Shown here piece after piece: positions 19,101-28,559 of a stretch of DNA of 64,000 nucleotides. Source of the DNA: Alphaproteobacteria bacterium. GTDB lineage: Bacteria > Pseudomonadota > Alphaproteobacteria > Micropepsales > Micropepsaceae. Each line of letters begins with the position of its first letter. Position 1 is the first letter of the stretch. The position numbers were made by a program, and so were the translations under genes. The notes beneath the pieces were generated by a model. That model had not been told where the DNA came from. It was given only the letters and a program-made list of their open reading frames with translations, and did not search any database. Where the stretch lies: contig JAFKEU010000005.1 of NCBI GenBank assembly GCA_017308475.1, positions 558,001 to 622,000 on the forward strand. Direction: 5' to 3'.

Positions 19101-21290
19101 TTATCTTGTCACCACAATCCCGATGGGCGCGGCCCGGGCGCTTTCCAGGATTTTGGCGGCATTGGCCACCGGCGGCGCATGCAGCATCGGGCGCCGGGCG
19201 ACCAGCACGGTGGCGTCGGCCAGCCGCGCCAGCAGCGCCGCTTCGGGTCCCGCGGCGGCGATGCCGCAATCGATCACGATGAAATCGGCGCTGCCGCGCA
19301 AGGTCGAGACCAGCTGCGCCATCTGGCGCGAGGAGAACATGGTGGGCGCGTTGGGCGGCCGGCGCGGGGTTCCCAGAAGATAGACCTCGCCGCGCGGATC
19401 CCTGGCCAGCGCCTGGTTCAGCTTCACCTTGCCGGTCAGCACCTCATAGACGCCGTTCTTCACAGGCGCCCCGATGGCGCGGGTAACCAGCCCCTGCGGG
19501 GCGCAATCGACGATGACCGTCTTCTTGCCCATCTTCGAGGCGGTGCGCGCCAGGCCGGCGGCGATGGCGGCACGGTTCTCGCCCGCATCGGCACCGACGC
19601 TGACCGATGCCAGCGCGACCACCGCTGCACCCAGGGCCGGATCGGCGCCGCGCGATTCCAGCTGGCGCACCAGGGCGGACAGGGCGCGGGAATATCTGCT
19701 GGCAGGGTAGTCGATGACGTAATCGGCTGCGGCCAGGCGCGCGGTATCGTCGATTTCACCGAGGATGGGCGGGCCGGTCCATACCGCAGGCGTGCCGGCG
19801 CGCGGCTTTGACGGGCGCATGATGGCGGCGCGCGGCGCACCATTGACCTTGACCGGCATCAAGGGGCCCAGCTTTTCCATAAGGAGCGCGCACATCAGTC
19901 CCAGCAGGAGCCCCAGCGGCAGCGAGGCGCCGACGATCAGCGTGCGCTTGGGCCCGCTGGGCTTGTTGGGCACCGCTGCCGCGCTGATGATGCTGCTTTC
20001 CGGCGTCTGCACCTCGTCGGCATTCTGGCTCTGGCGCAGGCGCTGGACGAAGGCTTCGTACATGGTGCGGGTGGAGGCGGCGTTGGATTCAAGTGCCTGA
20101 AGCTGGACGCGCGCCATGTTCTGGTCTGTGGCGGTGCGTTCGGTGCTGCCGAGGCTGGATTCCAGCGAGGCCAGGTGGGCCCTTGCCACCATCTCGTCGC
20201 TGGCGGCGGAGGCGGCCAGGCGTGAAACTTCCTGGCCGATCTTCAGCTCCAGGTCGCGTCGCTGCGCCTGGATGGCCTGCATCCTGGGATGCAGGGGGCC
20301 GTATTTGTTGGCTGCAAGGCCTTCGTCGCGCAGAAGCTGGGCCTGCTGGGTACGAAGCTGGACGATCAGGGGCGAGGAAATGATCTGGCCGATATCGGCG
20401 CCGTTGCCGGCAGCCGTCAGCTGGTCGATGCGGTCCTTGATCGCCCGCTTTTCGGCGAGGTCCGAGCGGGCCTGCACGATCTGCGCGTTGATGCCCACCA
20501 GTTGCTGGTCGACCAGCGAATTGCCGGGGCTGGAATCGGTCAGGCCGTGCAGGGCCTTGTAGCGCTGCACGGCTTCTTCCTGTTGCTGAAGCTGATGGGC
20601 CAGGTCCTGCAGCCGCTGCGTCAGCCAGCCGGTGGTGGCCGCCGTCGCCTTCACCTTGGTTGCGACCTGGGCCTGGACATAGGCATCGGCCAGGGTGTTG
20701 GCCAGAAGCGCGGCCTTGTCGGGGCTTTTCGATGTCACCGTGATCGTGACGGCGGTGGAAAGGCCCTCGGCGCTGGTGCTGACATGCTTGAGGAAGGTGT
20801 CGATCGTCCGGTCGCGCTGGCGGGCGGCGGAGACGGCGTCTTCGCCGGGCCAGTTGCGCGGATCGAGCATCGACACCATCTGGCCCAGAAAGGCGCGCAG
20901 GCCCGGCTGCACCAGAGTCGGGTTGAATTCGGGATCGCCCGTCAGGTGCAGCTTGTCCACCACACGGCCGGCCAGTTCGCGCGAGGTGAGAATCTGGATC
21001 TGGTTCTGCAGCGTCGCCGGATCGTTGGGAAGCTGGGAAAGAACCGTCGACAATTCGGTGACGTTGTTGTGGCGCTGGTCCAGCATAACCTCGGCCGAAC
21101 CGGACCAGGTGGTGGGCAGCACCAGCGCCACCAGGATTGCCAGCAGCACCGTGGCGGCGGCGACTTTCAGGATCAGGATGCGGCGGGCGTGAATGACGCG
21201 GACAAGGTCGGCAAGCTGGAAGGCCGGCTGTGGCGCCGTATGGGGCGGGGCACCGGGAACATAGGCGGCGAGGGGCCGGTATGGAGACAT
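19101..21290 (-). CDS. Wzz/GumC-type EPS chain-length protein with a degenerate BY-kinase domain
   Basis: 729-residue inner-membrane polysaccharide co-polymerase. A cytoplasmic N-terminus leads to a helix ([20 protein letters not shown]), a long periplasmic Wzz domain with coiled coil, and a second helix ([20 protein letters not shown]) after the Pro-rich [12 protein letters not shown]-loop-like domain follows. The Walker A site reads ADAGENRAA (around 570-573), so the lysine and Ser/Thr of GKS/T are missing. VIVDC (592-596) and FIVIDC (670-675) replace Walker A' and B, with cysteine after the aspartate. No C-terminal tyrosine cluster exists. It probably controls chain length without tyrosine-kinase activity. 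Start 21290 is preferred over 21317 because of GGAAGG upstream. It is the last gene of the EPS operon, 141 nt after the GH10 gene. Confidence 0.85.
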   Translation of the reverse strand: MSPYRPLAAYVPGAPPHTAPQPAFQLADLVRVIHARRILILKVAAATVLLAILVALVLPTTWSGSAEVMLDQRHNNVTELSTVLSQLPNDPATLQNQIQILTSRELAGRVVDKLHLTGDPEFNPTLVQPGLRAFLGQMVSMLDPRNWPGEDAVSAARQRDRTIDTFLKHVSTSAEGLSTAVTITVTSKSPDKAALLANTLADAYVQAQVATKVKATAATTGWLTQRLQDLAHQLQQQEEAVQRYKALHGLTDSSPGNSLVDQQLVGINAQIVQARSDLAEKRAIKDRIDQLTAAGNGADIGQIISSPLIVQLRTQQAQLLRDEGLAANKYGPLHPRMQAIQAQRRDLELKIGQEVSRLAASAASDEMVARAHLASLESSLGSTERTATDQNMARVQLQALESNAASTRTMYEAFVQRLRQSQNADEVQTPESSIISAAAVPNKPSGPKRTLIVGASLPLGLLLGLMCALLMEKLGPLMPVKVNGAPRAAIMRPSKPRAGTPAVWTGPPILGEIDDTARLAAADYVIDYPASRYSRALSALVRQLESRGADPALGAAVVALASVSVGADAGENRAAIAAGLARTASKMGKKTVIVDCAPQGLVTRAIGAPVKNGVYEVLTGKVKLNQALARDPRGEVYLLGTPRRPPNAPTMFSSRQMAQLVSTLRGSADFIVIDCGIAAAGPEAALLARLADATVLVARRPMLHAPPVANAAKILESARAAPIGIVVTR

Positions 21291-21431
21291 GCGCCGTGGT
21301 GCCTTCCGCCGGGGCATGGCCGAATCTGAAGCCCCGCAATCATTACCCTTTACCGGAGCCCTGCCTGATGAATGGTTAACAGCAGCAGTGGCGGCGTGCC
21401 AGAAAAGGCCAGAATCCCGGGTGATTTCCCC

Positions 21432-22526
21432 TTAAAGCCGCAGATGGGCGCGCCGGCCGGCGAAGGCGCGGGCCATCGCCTCCCACAGGGGCTTCCTGCG
21501 CATCGCCGCATCGAACGGCGTCTTGCGGTAGCGGAAGCCGGCCAGCTTCAGCCGCCATTCGTCCGGCGGGTCGACATAACGGTCGGACAGGTTCCATGTC
21601 AGCACGCTTTCCAGCGCGGGGCTATCCAGCACCACATCCAGGAAGCGGCGCGCTGTATCGGCGACGGCACCGTCGCGGCGGGCGATATCGGACGAGCCCC
21701 CACTGTCGTCCACATCCAGTTCGGTGACCTGAAGCCCAAGGCCGCGCGCGCGCACCTCCTCCAGGAAGGCGCGCAGCTTGCCCTGGTCCACCGGATCGGT
21801 GAAGGCGGTCAGATGGGCCTGGAGCCCCAGCGCATCGACCGGCACGCCCCTCGCCAGAAGCCCGTCCAGCAGCCTCAGCGTATCGGCGCGGAAGCGGTCG
21901 TTGCCGGCGCTGCCCTGCTCGCAGCCATAGTCGTTGTAGACCAGCCGGGTCGTTGGCGCTGCCGCGCGCGCAGCATGGAAGGCGATGTCGAGATAGGCGG
22001 GGCCGAAGGCGGCCAGCCACAATGAAGGGCGATAGCCGCGCTGGGTGGAACCGGGCGGCATCAGCGCCTCGTTCACCACATCGACGGATGCGAAGGTGTA
22101 GCGCTTCAGAAGCGTCTGAATGTGGCCGGTCAGCAGCCGTTCGTCGCGGCGCGCCGCCAGCGAATCCTTCAGCCAGGCGGGATTGGCGGTGTACCAGACC
22201 AGCGGATGGCCGCGCAGCGACAGGCCATTGCGTGCGGCAAAACCGAACAGCGTGTCGAGCGCAGAAAAGTCATAGCGGCCGGGCTGCGGCTCCAGCGCAC
22301 CGCGTTTCATTTCGTATTCGGGGACGATCTGCGCGGCTTCGCCGACCAGCACGGGCGGAAAGTCGGCGTCCTTCAGTTCATAGCTGGCGGCGGCGGTGCC
22401 GAAGACAAAGCCCCTGGCAGCGGCAATGCTGCGCAAGGTGCGGAGATCCTGTGCTCTTGCCGGTGCCGCAAGGCTGGCCGCGCCCGCCGCCAGCAGGCTT
22501 CTGCGCGTGATTCCGGACGGGATCAT
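21432..22526 (-). CDS. GH10-family endo-beta-glycanase (xylanase family) inside the EPS operon
   Basis: 364-residue secreted GH10 enzyme. The start MIPSGITRRSLLAAGAASL contains a twin-arginine-like export signal ending ARA-Q. Family motifs are GHPLVWY, DVVNEA (acid/base Glu), LVYNDYG, DALGLQAHL, VTELDV (nucleophile Glu) and VLTWNLSD. The family normally cuts beta-1,4-xylan. Here the start overlaps the stop of the preceding EPS glycosyltransferase as ATGA, so co-expression with EPS synthesis is built in. Its natural substrate may be the EPS itself, as with other EPS-cluster glycanases. Xylan use remains possible. Confidence 0.9.
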   Translation of the reverse strand: MIPSGITRRSLLAAGAASLAAPARAQDLRTLRSIAAARGFVFGTAAASYELKDADFPPVLVGEAAQIVPEYEMKRGALEPQPGRYDFSALDTLFGFAARNGLSLRGHPLVWYTANPAWLKDSLAARRDERLLTGHIQTLLKRYTFASVDVVNEALMPPGSTQRGYRPSLWLAAFGPAYLDIAFHAARAAAPTTRLVYNDYGCEQGSAGNDRFRADTLRLLDGLLARGVPVDALGLQAHLTAFTDPVDQGKLRAFLEEVRARGLGLQVTELDVDDSGGSSDIARRDGAVADTARRFLDVVLDSPALESVLTWNLSDRYVDPPDEWRLKLAGFRYRKTPFDAAMRRKPLWEAMARAFAGRRAHLRL

Positions 22527-23479
22527 GTCTGTTCCAGCGCGCGCGGCGAATCCTTTTGCGCGCGCTCGCGCAGGCCCACCTTCAGCCATCTTATCGCGTG
22601 GTCGGCGAGATTGCGGTAACGCCTGCCCAGGAATATCTGCAGGAAAACGATCACAGCCAACCCCGGCGCATAGCAGCCGCGCAACACCGCATTGAGGTAG
22701 AGGCCCAGCGCGGCCAGGGGCCGTTCATGGGCGATCAGCTTGGCATAGGCCCAGCCGCGCCCGCCATGATACGCCCGCGCCGGTATCATCGGCTTGAGCC
22801 GGTCCAGCCAGCCGCCGAAGCGCTGGCCGCGGCGCGTGGCGGAGGTGCGGCCCGGATCGGCCAGGTCCATCCACACCGCGCCGGGCTCCTCGATCATCCT
22901 GAAGCGGCAGCCGGCCAGATAAAGGCGCAGGGCGAAGTCGGTGTCCTCGGCGGTGCGCAGCACGCCGTCATAGCGGATGCGCCGCGCGGTCCGGCGTTCC
23001 ACCGCGATGGTGATGGTGGGCACGAAGCCCCGCTCGGCCAGAAGATAGGTGGCCATATGCTCGCCTTCGCGGATGGCGCGCGGCGGCTTGAGGATCACCC
23101 GGCCGCCGCCCCGTTCCACGCGGATGCGGGCATAGCCGACCACGCTGCCGTCGGTGTCCTTCAGCAGGGCCTGCATGCGCTCCAGGTGATGGGGCAGGAA
23201 GATGTCGTCGGAATCCAGCGGCGCGATGAAACGGCCGCATGCGGCGTCGATGGCGGCGTTGCGGGCCGCCCCGCCGCCGGCATTGTCCTGGCGGACGAAG
23301 CGGATGCGTGGATCGGCGAAGCTTTCGGCCACCGCGCGTGGATCATCGGCGGAGCCGTCATCGACCACCACGATCTCGAAATCCTGGCAGGTCTGGACCA
23401 GCACGGACTGAAGCGCCCGCTCTAGGGGCACGGCGCGGTTGTAGACCGGGATGATGACGCTGAAGAACGGGGCCGTCAT
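22523..23479 (-). CDS. GT2-family glycosyltransferase
   Basis: 318-residue cytoplasmic GT-A glycosyltransferase that would add a sugar to the lipid-linked EPS repeat unit. The nucleotide-sugar site is visible as FSVIIPVYNRAVPLERAL, IVVVDDGSADDP and the DxD-like APLDSDDIF. The acceptor-side TAEDTDFALRLYLAG matches the catalytic ED pair. The C-terminal hydrophobic stretch may anchor it to the membrane. The 4-bp overlap with the GH10 gene and the 52-nt gap from the polymerase gene place it in the EPS operon. Sugar specificity is unknown. Confidence 0.9.
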   Translation of the reverse strand: MTAPFFSVIIPVYNRAVPLERALQSVLVQTCQDFEIVVVDDGSADDPRAVAESFADPRIRFVRQDNAGGGAARNAAIDAACGRFIAPLDSDDIFLPHHLERMQALLKDTDGSVVGYARIRVERGGGRVILKPPRAIREGEHMATYLLAERGFVPTITIAVERRTARRIRYDGVLRTAEDTDFALRLYLAGCRFRMIEEPGAVWMDLADPGRTSATRRGQRFGGWLDRLKPMIPARAYHGGRGWAYAKLIAHERPLAALGLYLNAVLRGCYAPGLAVIVFLQIFLGRRYRNLADHAIRWLKVGLRERAQKDSPRALEQT

Positions 23480-23531
23480 GATCCCCGTCTTCTATACAGT
23501 TCCGGTTAACGATTTGCCCTTTGGGAGCCCT

Positions 23532-24824
23532 TCAGGCCCGAAGGCGCCGGACGGGCGGCCTGCCGAGGGCGGCGATCACCAACAGGAGTGCCGCCCAGCA
23601 CACCGCGTCGCCCTCCAGAAAGTCGCTTTCCATGAAATTGTGCAGCACCAGGAAGGTGAAAAGCGCGAACAGCATCGGCTTGAAGGCATCATCGTCCAGG
23701 TCCAGCGTCCAGAAGCGGCGCAGCGGCCAGACGATAGTGGCCAGCACGGTCAGGAGGAAACCGATGCCGCCGATGGTGACCAGGATCTGCAGATAGCCAT
23801 TGTGACCGTGGCTGACTGCCTCCACCCAGCTGCTGCCGACATAATCATGCAGCGGCGACAGCCCGCCGGTGTCGGTGAAGGTGCCGAAGCCCGAGCCCAG
23901 CAGGGGGTGGTCGGCGATATAGCGCAGCTCGGCCGCCCAGATCGCCGCGCGGCCGGTGAATTCGCGCGGGTCCTCCAGCATGTGGGCGATGGTGCCCGCA
24001 TCCAGCAGAACCAGGCTGATCAGGCCGGTCACAAGCAGCAGCGCCGCCACGCACAGGATGGCGCGGGAAAGCCCGTCGCGCCAGCCGATGCGATAGGCCA
24101 GTCCCGCCAGCAGCGCCACCGGAAGGAACCCCATCGAGGTCTTGGAGCGGGTCATCACCAGGAAGAAGACCGCAGCCGCGGCGATGGCGATGCCGACGAT
24201 GTTCTTCCAGCCGGTGCGGGTGAACAGGAACAGGATCGCGGTGATGGCACAGATCGCACCCGCGATGTTCTTGTGACCGTAAAGGCCGCGCCAGTTGCCC
24301 ACCAGCGCCGGATCGGTTTCCCCCGCCAGATGGCGCGCGACGGGGACAAGCGGGATGGAAACGAAATTGACCAGCAGCACCAGGGCCATAAGCCAGCGCC
24401 ACCACAGGAAGGTTTTTTGCGGGCCGAGCGTGTCCACGCTCAGCAGCAGCGAGACGACGATCACCACCTCCAGCCCGGCACGGCGGATCACCACATTGGG
24501 TTCGGGCGCCCACAGCGCGCTGGCGATGCACCAGGCCAGCAGCAGGGCCATCGGAAGCGGTATGGCGCGCAGGGCCGAAAAGCCGTGGCGCTGGAGCGCG
24601 GCCAGCGCCACCAGCGCGCCAACGCCCAGATAGCATATCTGGCGCAGCATATCGCCTTTGGAGGCTTCCTGGACGCCGCCGAACTGCGACACCAGCGGCG
24701 GCGGCGAAAAGGCGTCAAGCCCCACGAAGATCAGCAGCAGCAGGGCAAGGCAGGCGCCGGTCGCAAGCAGGGTGCGGGAGGTATCCTTGGGCGCGGCGTA
24801 GGTTAGCGCGAAATCATTCGCCAT
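23532..24824 (-). CDS. O-antigen ligase / Wzy-type polymerase family membrane protein
   Basis: 430-residue polytopic protein with about ten or more membrane helices and one larger periplasmic loop. The loop contains LGSGFGTFTDTGG and SWVEAVSHGHNGYLQI, the H-N pattern typical of the Wzy_C/O-antigen ligase domain. In this operon it is the likely EPS polymerase. The start MANDFALTY (24824) overlaps the preceding GT2 gene by 11 bp; MPWSM at 24836 is an alternative. Confidence 0.85.
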   Translation of the reverse strand: MANDFALTYAAPKDTSRTLLATGACLALLLLIFVGLDAFSPPPLVSQFGGVQEASKGDMLRQICYLGVGALVALAALQRHGFSALRAIPLPMALLLAWCIASALWAPEPNVVIRRAGLEVVIVVSLLLSVDTLGPQKTFLWWRWLMALVLLVNFVSIPLVPVARHLAGETDPALVGNWRGLYGHKNIAGAICAITAILFLFTRTGWKNIVGIAIAAAAVFFLVMTRSKTSMGFLPVALLAGLAYRIGWRDGLSRAILCVAALLLVTGLISLVLLDAGTIAHMLEDPREFTGRAAIWAAELRYIADHPLLGSGFGTFTDTGGLSPLHDYVGSSWVEAVSHGHNGYLQILVTIGGIGFLLTVLATIVWPLRRFWTLDLDDDAFKPMLFALFTFLVLHNFMESDFLEGDAVCWAALLLVIAALGRPPVRRLRA

Positions 24825-25731
24825 GGACCACGGCATACTCGTTGTAGCGGGCGCCGCACATCGCGGTCAGCTTGCCGGCGGCCCGGCAAAGCTTCTGCAG
24901 CGGCACCGCCCGCCGATTCGGACTGCCGGCGAGGATGACCGCGGCCAGCGGCGACAACAAGAGCGTGGCAAGGATTTTCGCAAGCTCGCGGGCGAATGTG
25001 CCGGCGCCGGGCTGGTGCTTGATCAGCACGCGCATGTCGGAATTCCCCACCGAATAGGCGCGTTTCAGAAGCCATTGCAGGGTCGCGCGGGTGCCCGGAA
25101 CCTCACCATGGGCGACGGCTTCGTCCGACCAGGCGAAACATTTGCCCGCCTGCATCAGCCGGACGAAGAAATCCTGGTCCTCGCCGCCGGAGAGCGCGAA
25201 TTGGGGATCGAACCAGGGCGCGCCCATCTCTTCCAGCACTTCGCGGCTGACCAGAAGATTGCCCGCGCCCTGCAGCATGCCGATCGGGCCGCTGGGACGG
25301 CGGATGTCGCGGTGGCCGTCGGCGGCGCCGGCCTGGCCGAACAGGATCGAACCCTGCAGCACATCGGCGCCGGTGGCGCGGGCTGCCGACAGGAACGCCG
25401 CGATCCATTGGGGGCTGGGCCATTCGTCATCGTCGATCATGGCGATGAAGCGGGACCCTTGCGGCAGGGCGTGGGCGATCAGGGTGTTGCGCACCTGGGC
25501 GATGCCGCGCTCCGGGGCGATGACCGCCGTCAGCGGCCAGCGGTAATCCGCCGCCATGCCTGTCACCAGATCGAAGCCGGCATGGGATTGGGCGTCATTG
25601 TCCGCCACCAGCACCGACAGGCGCGCATCGGTGCGAAGGGCGGCGGTGGCGTCCAGCAGCCGCTTGAGGCTTTTGGGCCGCCTGAAGGTGGGGATGCAGA
25701 TCGTGACGGTCGGGGGCATGGGCTCAACCAT
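24814..25731 (-). CDS. GT2-family glycosyltransferase
   Basis: 305-residue GT-A enzyme of the EPS operon. TVTICIPTFRRPKSLKRLL begins the nucleotide-binding fold. Next come VLVADNDAQ, the DxD motif in FIAMIDDDEWPSPQW, and SGGEDQDFFVRLMQAG with the catalytic acid region. A hydrophobic segment near the C-terminus (ILATLLLSPLAAVILAG) may anchor it. The start at 25731 (MVEPMPPTV) overlaps the flippase stop by 8 bp and has GGAAG upstream; Met at 25719 is possible. Donor and acceptor are unknown. Confidence 0.88.
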   Translation of the reverse strand: MVEPMPPTVTICIPTFRRPKSLKRLLDATAALRTDARLSVLVADNDAQSHAGFDLVTGMAADYRWPLTAVIAPERGIAQVRNTLIAHALPQGSRFIAMIDDDEWPSPQWIAAFLSAARATGADVLQGSILFGQAGAADGHRDIRRPSGPIGMLQGAGNLLVSREVLEEMGAPWFDPQFALSGGEDQDFFVRLMQAGKCFAWSDEAVAHGEVPGTRATLQWLLKRAYSVGNSDMRVLIKHQPGAGTFARELAKILATLLLSPLAAVILAGSPNRRAVPLQKLCRAAGKLTAMCGARYNEYAVVHGE

Positions 25732-27034
25732 GGACGGTCGCTTCCGCGGCCGGTGCCGCATGGGTCCGCTTCCAGGCCGCGACAAGGCTGAGGCAGCGTG
25801 CCACCACGGCCACTTCGCCCAGGAGGATGCCCAGCAGCGAAGCGACGGGGCCGAAGGCCAGCAGCAGCGCCAGAGTGGCGGTCAGCGAGACGGCGCCCGA
25901 GATGGCGCCAAGGCGCGCCAGGGCCTTGAACTCGCCGGCGGCCTGCAGCAGCACTGCCATGGGTGTGCGCACCGCGCGCAGCAGCATGATCGCCGCGCTG
26001 ATCGCCGCCACCAGCGCCACGGCATCCAGGCTGTAGCCTTTCTTGAGGATGAGCGCGGGAAAGAAGAGCAGCAGCACGACGCAAAGAAGGATGTTGGCCG
26101 CCCAGGCGGCGCCAAGGCCATAGAGGAAATGGCGGGCGATGGCGCCAAGCCCGGCCAGGTCGCGGCGGGCGATGGCACGGGCCATGGCCGGCCGCTCCAT
26201 GTCGGGCAGGGCGCTCTGCACCAGCGCGGCGGGGCGCATCAGCAGCATGCCCAGGGCCAGCAGCGCAAAGGACCCGGCGCCGGAGATGAAGGTGACCAGA
26301 TAGGCGTGGATGTTGACCGTCACCTCGGTGAAGATCACGCCCATCGTCGACCAGCGCGAGACGTCGCGGAAGATCGGCAGATAGGCTTTCAGCGTACCCT
26401 GACGGAGCTGGGCAAGCTGGCCGGCGAAGAAGGCGCGGCCGAAGGGCAGAAGCGCCAGCAGCGCCGCCAGCAGCATCACCTCGCTGCCATGATTGAAGGT
26501 CATGTGATGGGTCAGCGCCAGGGCGGGCAGCAGCGTCACCAGCAGCAGGCTGTAGACGAAGTCCGAGGCGATCGCCGCGGACATGCGCGCGTCGATATAG
26601 GCGAGCGAGCGGGCGAACCAGCGGAAGGCGAAGGCGGCGCCGAAAAGGCCCAGCAGCAGCGCCTCGCGCGGCGGCGCCTCACTCACCCACAGGGCCAGAC
26701 CCAACAGCGTGGCGAAGGCGCCGCACACCAGCCAGTTCATCCGGTAGCAGGCGGGGCGGACGGCGTCGTCGCCGCTGACCAGGCTCTGGGTGATGGGAAC
26801 CACGATCAGCGCCCCGGCCAGGCTCATGCCGAAGGACACCACCACCATGACGAAGGAGAACAGGCCGAACTCATGCGTCGAAAGATTGCGCAGGAAAACC
26901 AGCGAGGCGACGAAATGCGCCGCCGACACCGCCACCGGACCGGTGGTGGTGATGCCGTAGCGCAGCGCGACGCGCAGCAGCGATGCGCGTCCCCGGCTTT
27001 CGCCCGGCCTCCATGTGACATCGGCGTGTGTCAT
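25724..27034 (-). CDS. Polysaccharide flippase (Wzx/MATE-type)
   Basis: 436-residue polytopic protein with about 12 membrane helices, the size and hydrophobic pattern of oligosaccharide flippases. It would move the undecaprenyl-linked repeat unit to the periplasm. The N-terminal GPVAVSAAHFVASLVFLRNL and STHEFGLFSFVMVVVSFG resemble the family pattern, in which a short Gly-rich stretch follows helix 1. The start codon overlaps the preceding wecG-like stop by 4 bp. The assignment rests on topology and operon context rather than on a catalytic motif. Confidence 0.82.
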   Translation of the reverse strand: MTHADVTWRPGESRGRASLLRVALRYGITTTGPVAVSAAHFVASLVFLRNLSTHEFGLFSFVMVVVSFGMSLAGALIVVPITQSLVSGDDAVRPACYRMNWLVCGAFATLLGLALWVSEAPPREALLLGLFGAAFAFRWFARSLAYIDARMSAAIASDFVYSLLLVTLLPALALTHHMTFNHGSEVMLLAALLALLPFGRAFFAGQLAQLRQGTLKAYLPIFRDVSRWSTMGVIFTEVTVNIHAYLVTFISGAGSFALLALGMLLMRPAALVQSALPDMERPAMARAIARRDLAGLGAIARHFLYGLGAAWAANILLCVVLLLFFPALILKKGYSLDAVALVAAISAAIMLLRAVRTPMAVLLQAAGEFKALARLGAISGAVSLTATLALLLAFGPVASLLGILLGEVAVVARCLSLVAAWKRTHAAPAAEATVHG

Positions 27035-27885
27035 CGTGTCCCCGAAATCGCGGCTGTGCGGTGGGAGAATGTGCGCGTCAGCAGCAGGAAAATCGCCAGC
27101 GGATTGGTCACCGCATAGCGCCAGAACAGCCGCCGCGGCTCACGGGCAAGACGGTAGAGCCACTCCAGGCCGGTGGCCTGCATCCAGCCGGGCGCGCGGC
27201 GATAGGCGCCGGTGACGAAATTGAAGCAGCCGCCGCAGGTCACCACCCAGCCGGCTGTCAGGCGCGGACGGTTGCGCACGGAAAATTCATATTCGCGCGG
27301 CACCGACAGGCCCACCCAGATCACATCGGGCTGGGTGAGGTTGATCTCGTCGCAAAGCTCGTCTTCCTCCAGCTGGGAGAAATAGCCGTGATGGCGCCCC
27401 ACGATCTGAAGGCCGGGATAGGTTTGCCGCAGGATGCGGGCCGCCTCGGCATTGGCTTCCTCGGTGGCGCCCAAAAGAAAGAAGCGCAGGCCCGTCTGGA
27501 CCGCCACCTTGGCGGCGTCATGGATGAAATCGGTGGTGGCGCTGCGCTCGGGGATGGGCGTGCGGGTCAGAAGGCGCGAGGCGAAGACCGCTGCCTGGCC
27601 ATCGGCATGGATGATGTCGGCCTGTTCGAAGGTGCGGCGGAAGGCTGCGTCCCGGGCGGCCATGGCGATGGCATGGCCGTTGGAGGCAAATACCAGCCTG
27701 GGGCGCGAGAGACTGTCCTGGCGTGCGGCCAGGCAGTCCACCACCATCATCCGCGCCAGGGCTTGGCGCGTCAGGCAGGCGGTGCGCAGCCCGCCCACCG
27801 TGACCTCGGCATGGGTATCGTTGGCCGGGGCCGGCCGGGACGCGGCGGCATTTGCGGAATGGGAAAGCGAAGCGGCGGCGCGCAT
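27031..27885 (-). CDS. WecG/TagA/CpsF-family glycosyltransferase
   Basis: 284-residue GT26-family enzyme, which typically transfers the second sugar (for example N-acetylmannosaminuronate or glucose) onto a lipid-linked first sugar. Family motifs are FASNGHAIAMAARD, ADIIHADGQAAVFASRLL, FFLLGATEEANAEAARIL, PDVIWVGLSVPREYEF and GGCFNFVTGAYRRAPGWMQ with GLEWLYRLAREPRRL. The start shares one base with the priming transferase stop (TGATG), so the two are translationally coupled. It probably acts on the product of that transferase. Confidence 0.93.
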   Translation of the reverse strand: MRAAASLSHSANAAASRPAPANDTHAEVTVGGLRTACLTRQALARMMVVDCLAARQDSLSRPRLVFASNGHAIAMAARDAAFRRTFEQADIIHADGQAAVFASRLLTRTPIPERSATTDFIHDAAKVAVQTGLRFFLLGATEEANAEAARILRQTYPGLQIVGRHHGYFSQLEEDELCDEINLTQPDVIWVGLSVPREYEFSVRNRPRLTAGWVVTCGGCFNFVTGAYRRAPGWMQATGLEWLYRLAREPRRLFWRYAVTNPLAIFLLLTRTFSHRTAAISGTR

Positions 27886-28559
27886 CAGAGGGCGTTCCGG
27901 TGGCGCAGCACTTCGAGCGGCGTGCGGATCAGGATCAGCAGATCCAGCGCCAGGCCGGCATGTTCGACATACCAGGCGTCCAGGTCGATGCGTGCCTGCA
28001 TGTCGGCAAGCGCCGGGGTGGCGCCGCGCGCGCCCCGGACCTGGGCCCAGCCGGTGATGCCGGGCCTGACCGCGAAGCGCCGGGTGTAACCTTCGATGCG
28101 GGCGCCATAGTAAATGTCATGGGCGATGGCGTGAGGGCGCGGTCCCACCAGCGACATGTCGCCCGCCAGCACGTTGAACAGCTGGGGCAACTCGTCGATC
28201 GAGGAGGCGCGCAGGAACCGGCCCACCCGGGTGATGCGGGCATCGCCCGCCACGGCCTGGGTAATTTGGGCGCCGTCCTCCAGCACCGTCATGGTGCGGA
28301 ATTTGTAGATGCCGAAGGGCCGGCCGTTCAGGCCGGTCCGGCGCTGGCGGAACAGGACGGGGCCGCCGCAATCCAGCGCCACGGCGATGGCCGCCAGCGC
28401 CAGGACGGGGCTGAAGACGATCACCGCAATGGCCGCCAGCACGATGTCCAGCAGGCGCTTGGCGTCCGGGCCGGTGGGGGCAGCGGCGTTTGCCGGACCA
28501 AAGCCGTCGAGGTCGGGAAACGCCGCCTTCATTGCCGTGTCGCCAGCCTCGATACGCAC
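27885..28559 (-). CDS. Priming sugar transferase (polyprenyl-phosphate sugar phosphotransferase)
   Basis: 224-residue membrane enzyme that loads the first sugar-phosphate onto undecaprenyl phosphate and so starts EPS repeat synthesis. One helix (LLDIVLAAIAVIVFSPVLALAAIAV) precedes the catalytic domain with KFRTM, SIDELPQLFNVLAGDMSLVGPRP and PGITGWAQVRG. Its size fits the short catalytic-domain-only forms. A GTG start at 28559 is chosen because GGGGAG lies 5 nt upstream; the ATG at 28532 lacks a good ribosome site. First gene of the EPS operon, following a 420-bp regulatory gap. Confidence 0.9.
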   Translation of the reverse strand: MRIEAGDTAMKAAFPDLDGFGPANAAAPTGPDAKRLLDIVLAAIAVIVFSPVLALAAIAVALDCGGPVLFRQRRTGLNGRPFGIYKFRTMTVLEDGAQITQAVAGDARITRVGRFLRASSIDELPQLFNVLAGDMSLVGPRPHAIAHDIYYGARIEGYTRRFAVRPGITGWAQVRGARGATPALADMQARIDLDAWYVEHAGLALDLLILIRTPLEVLRHRNAL

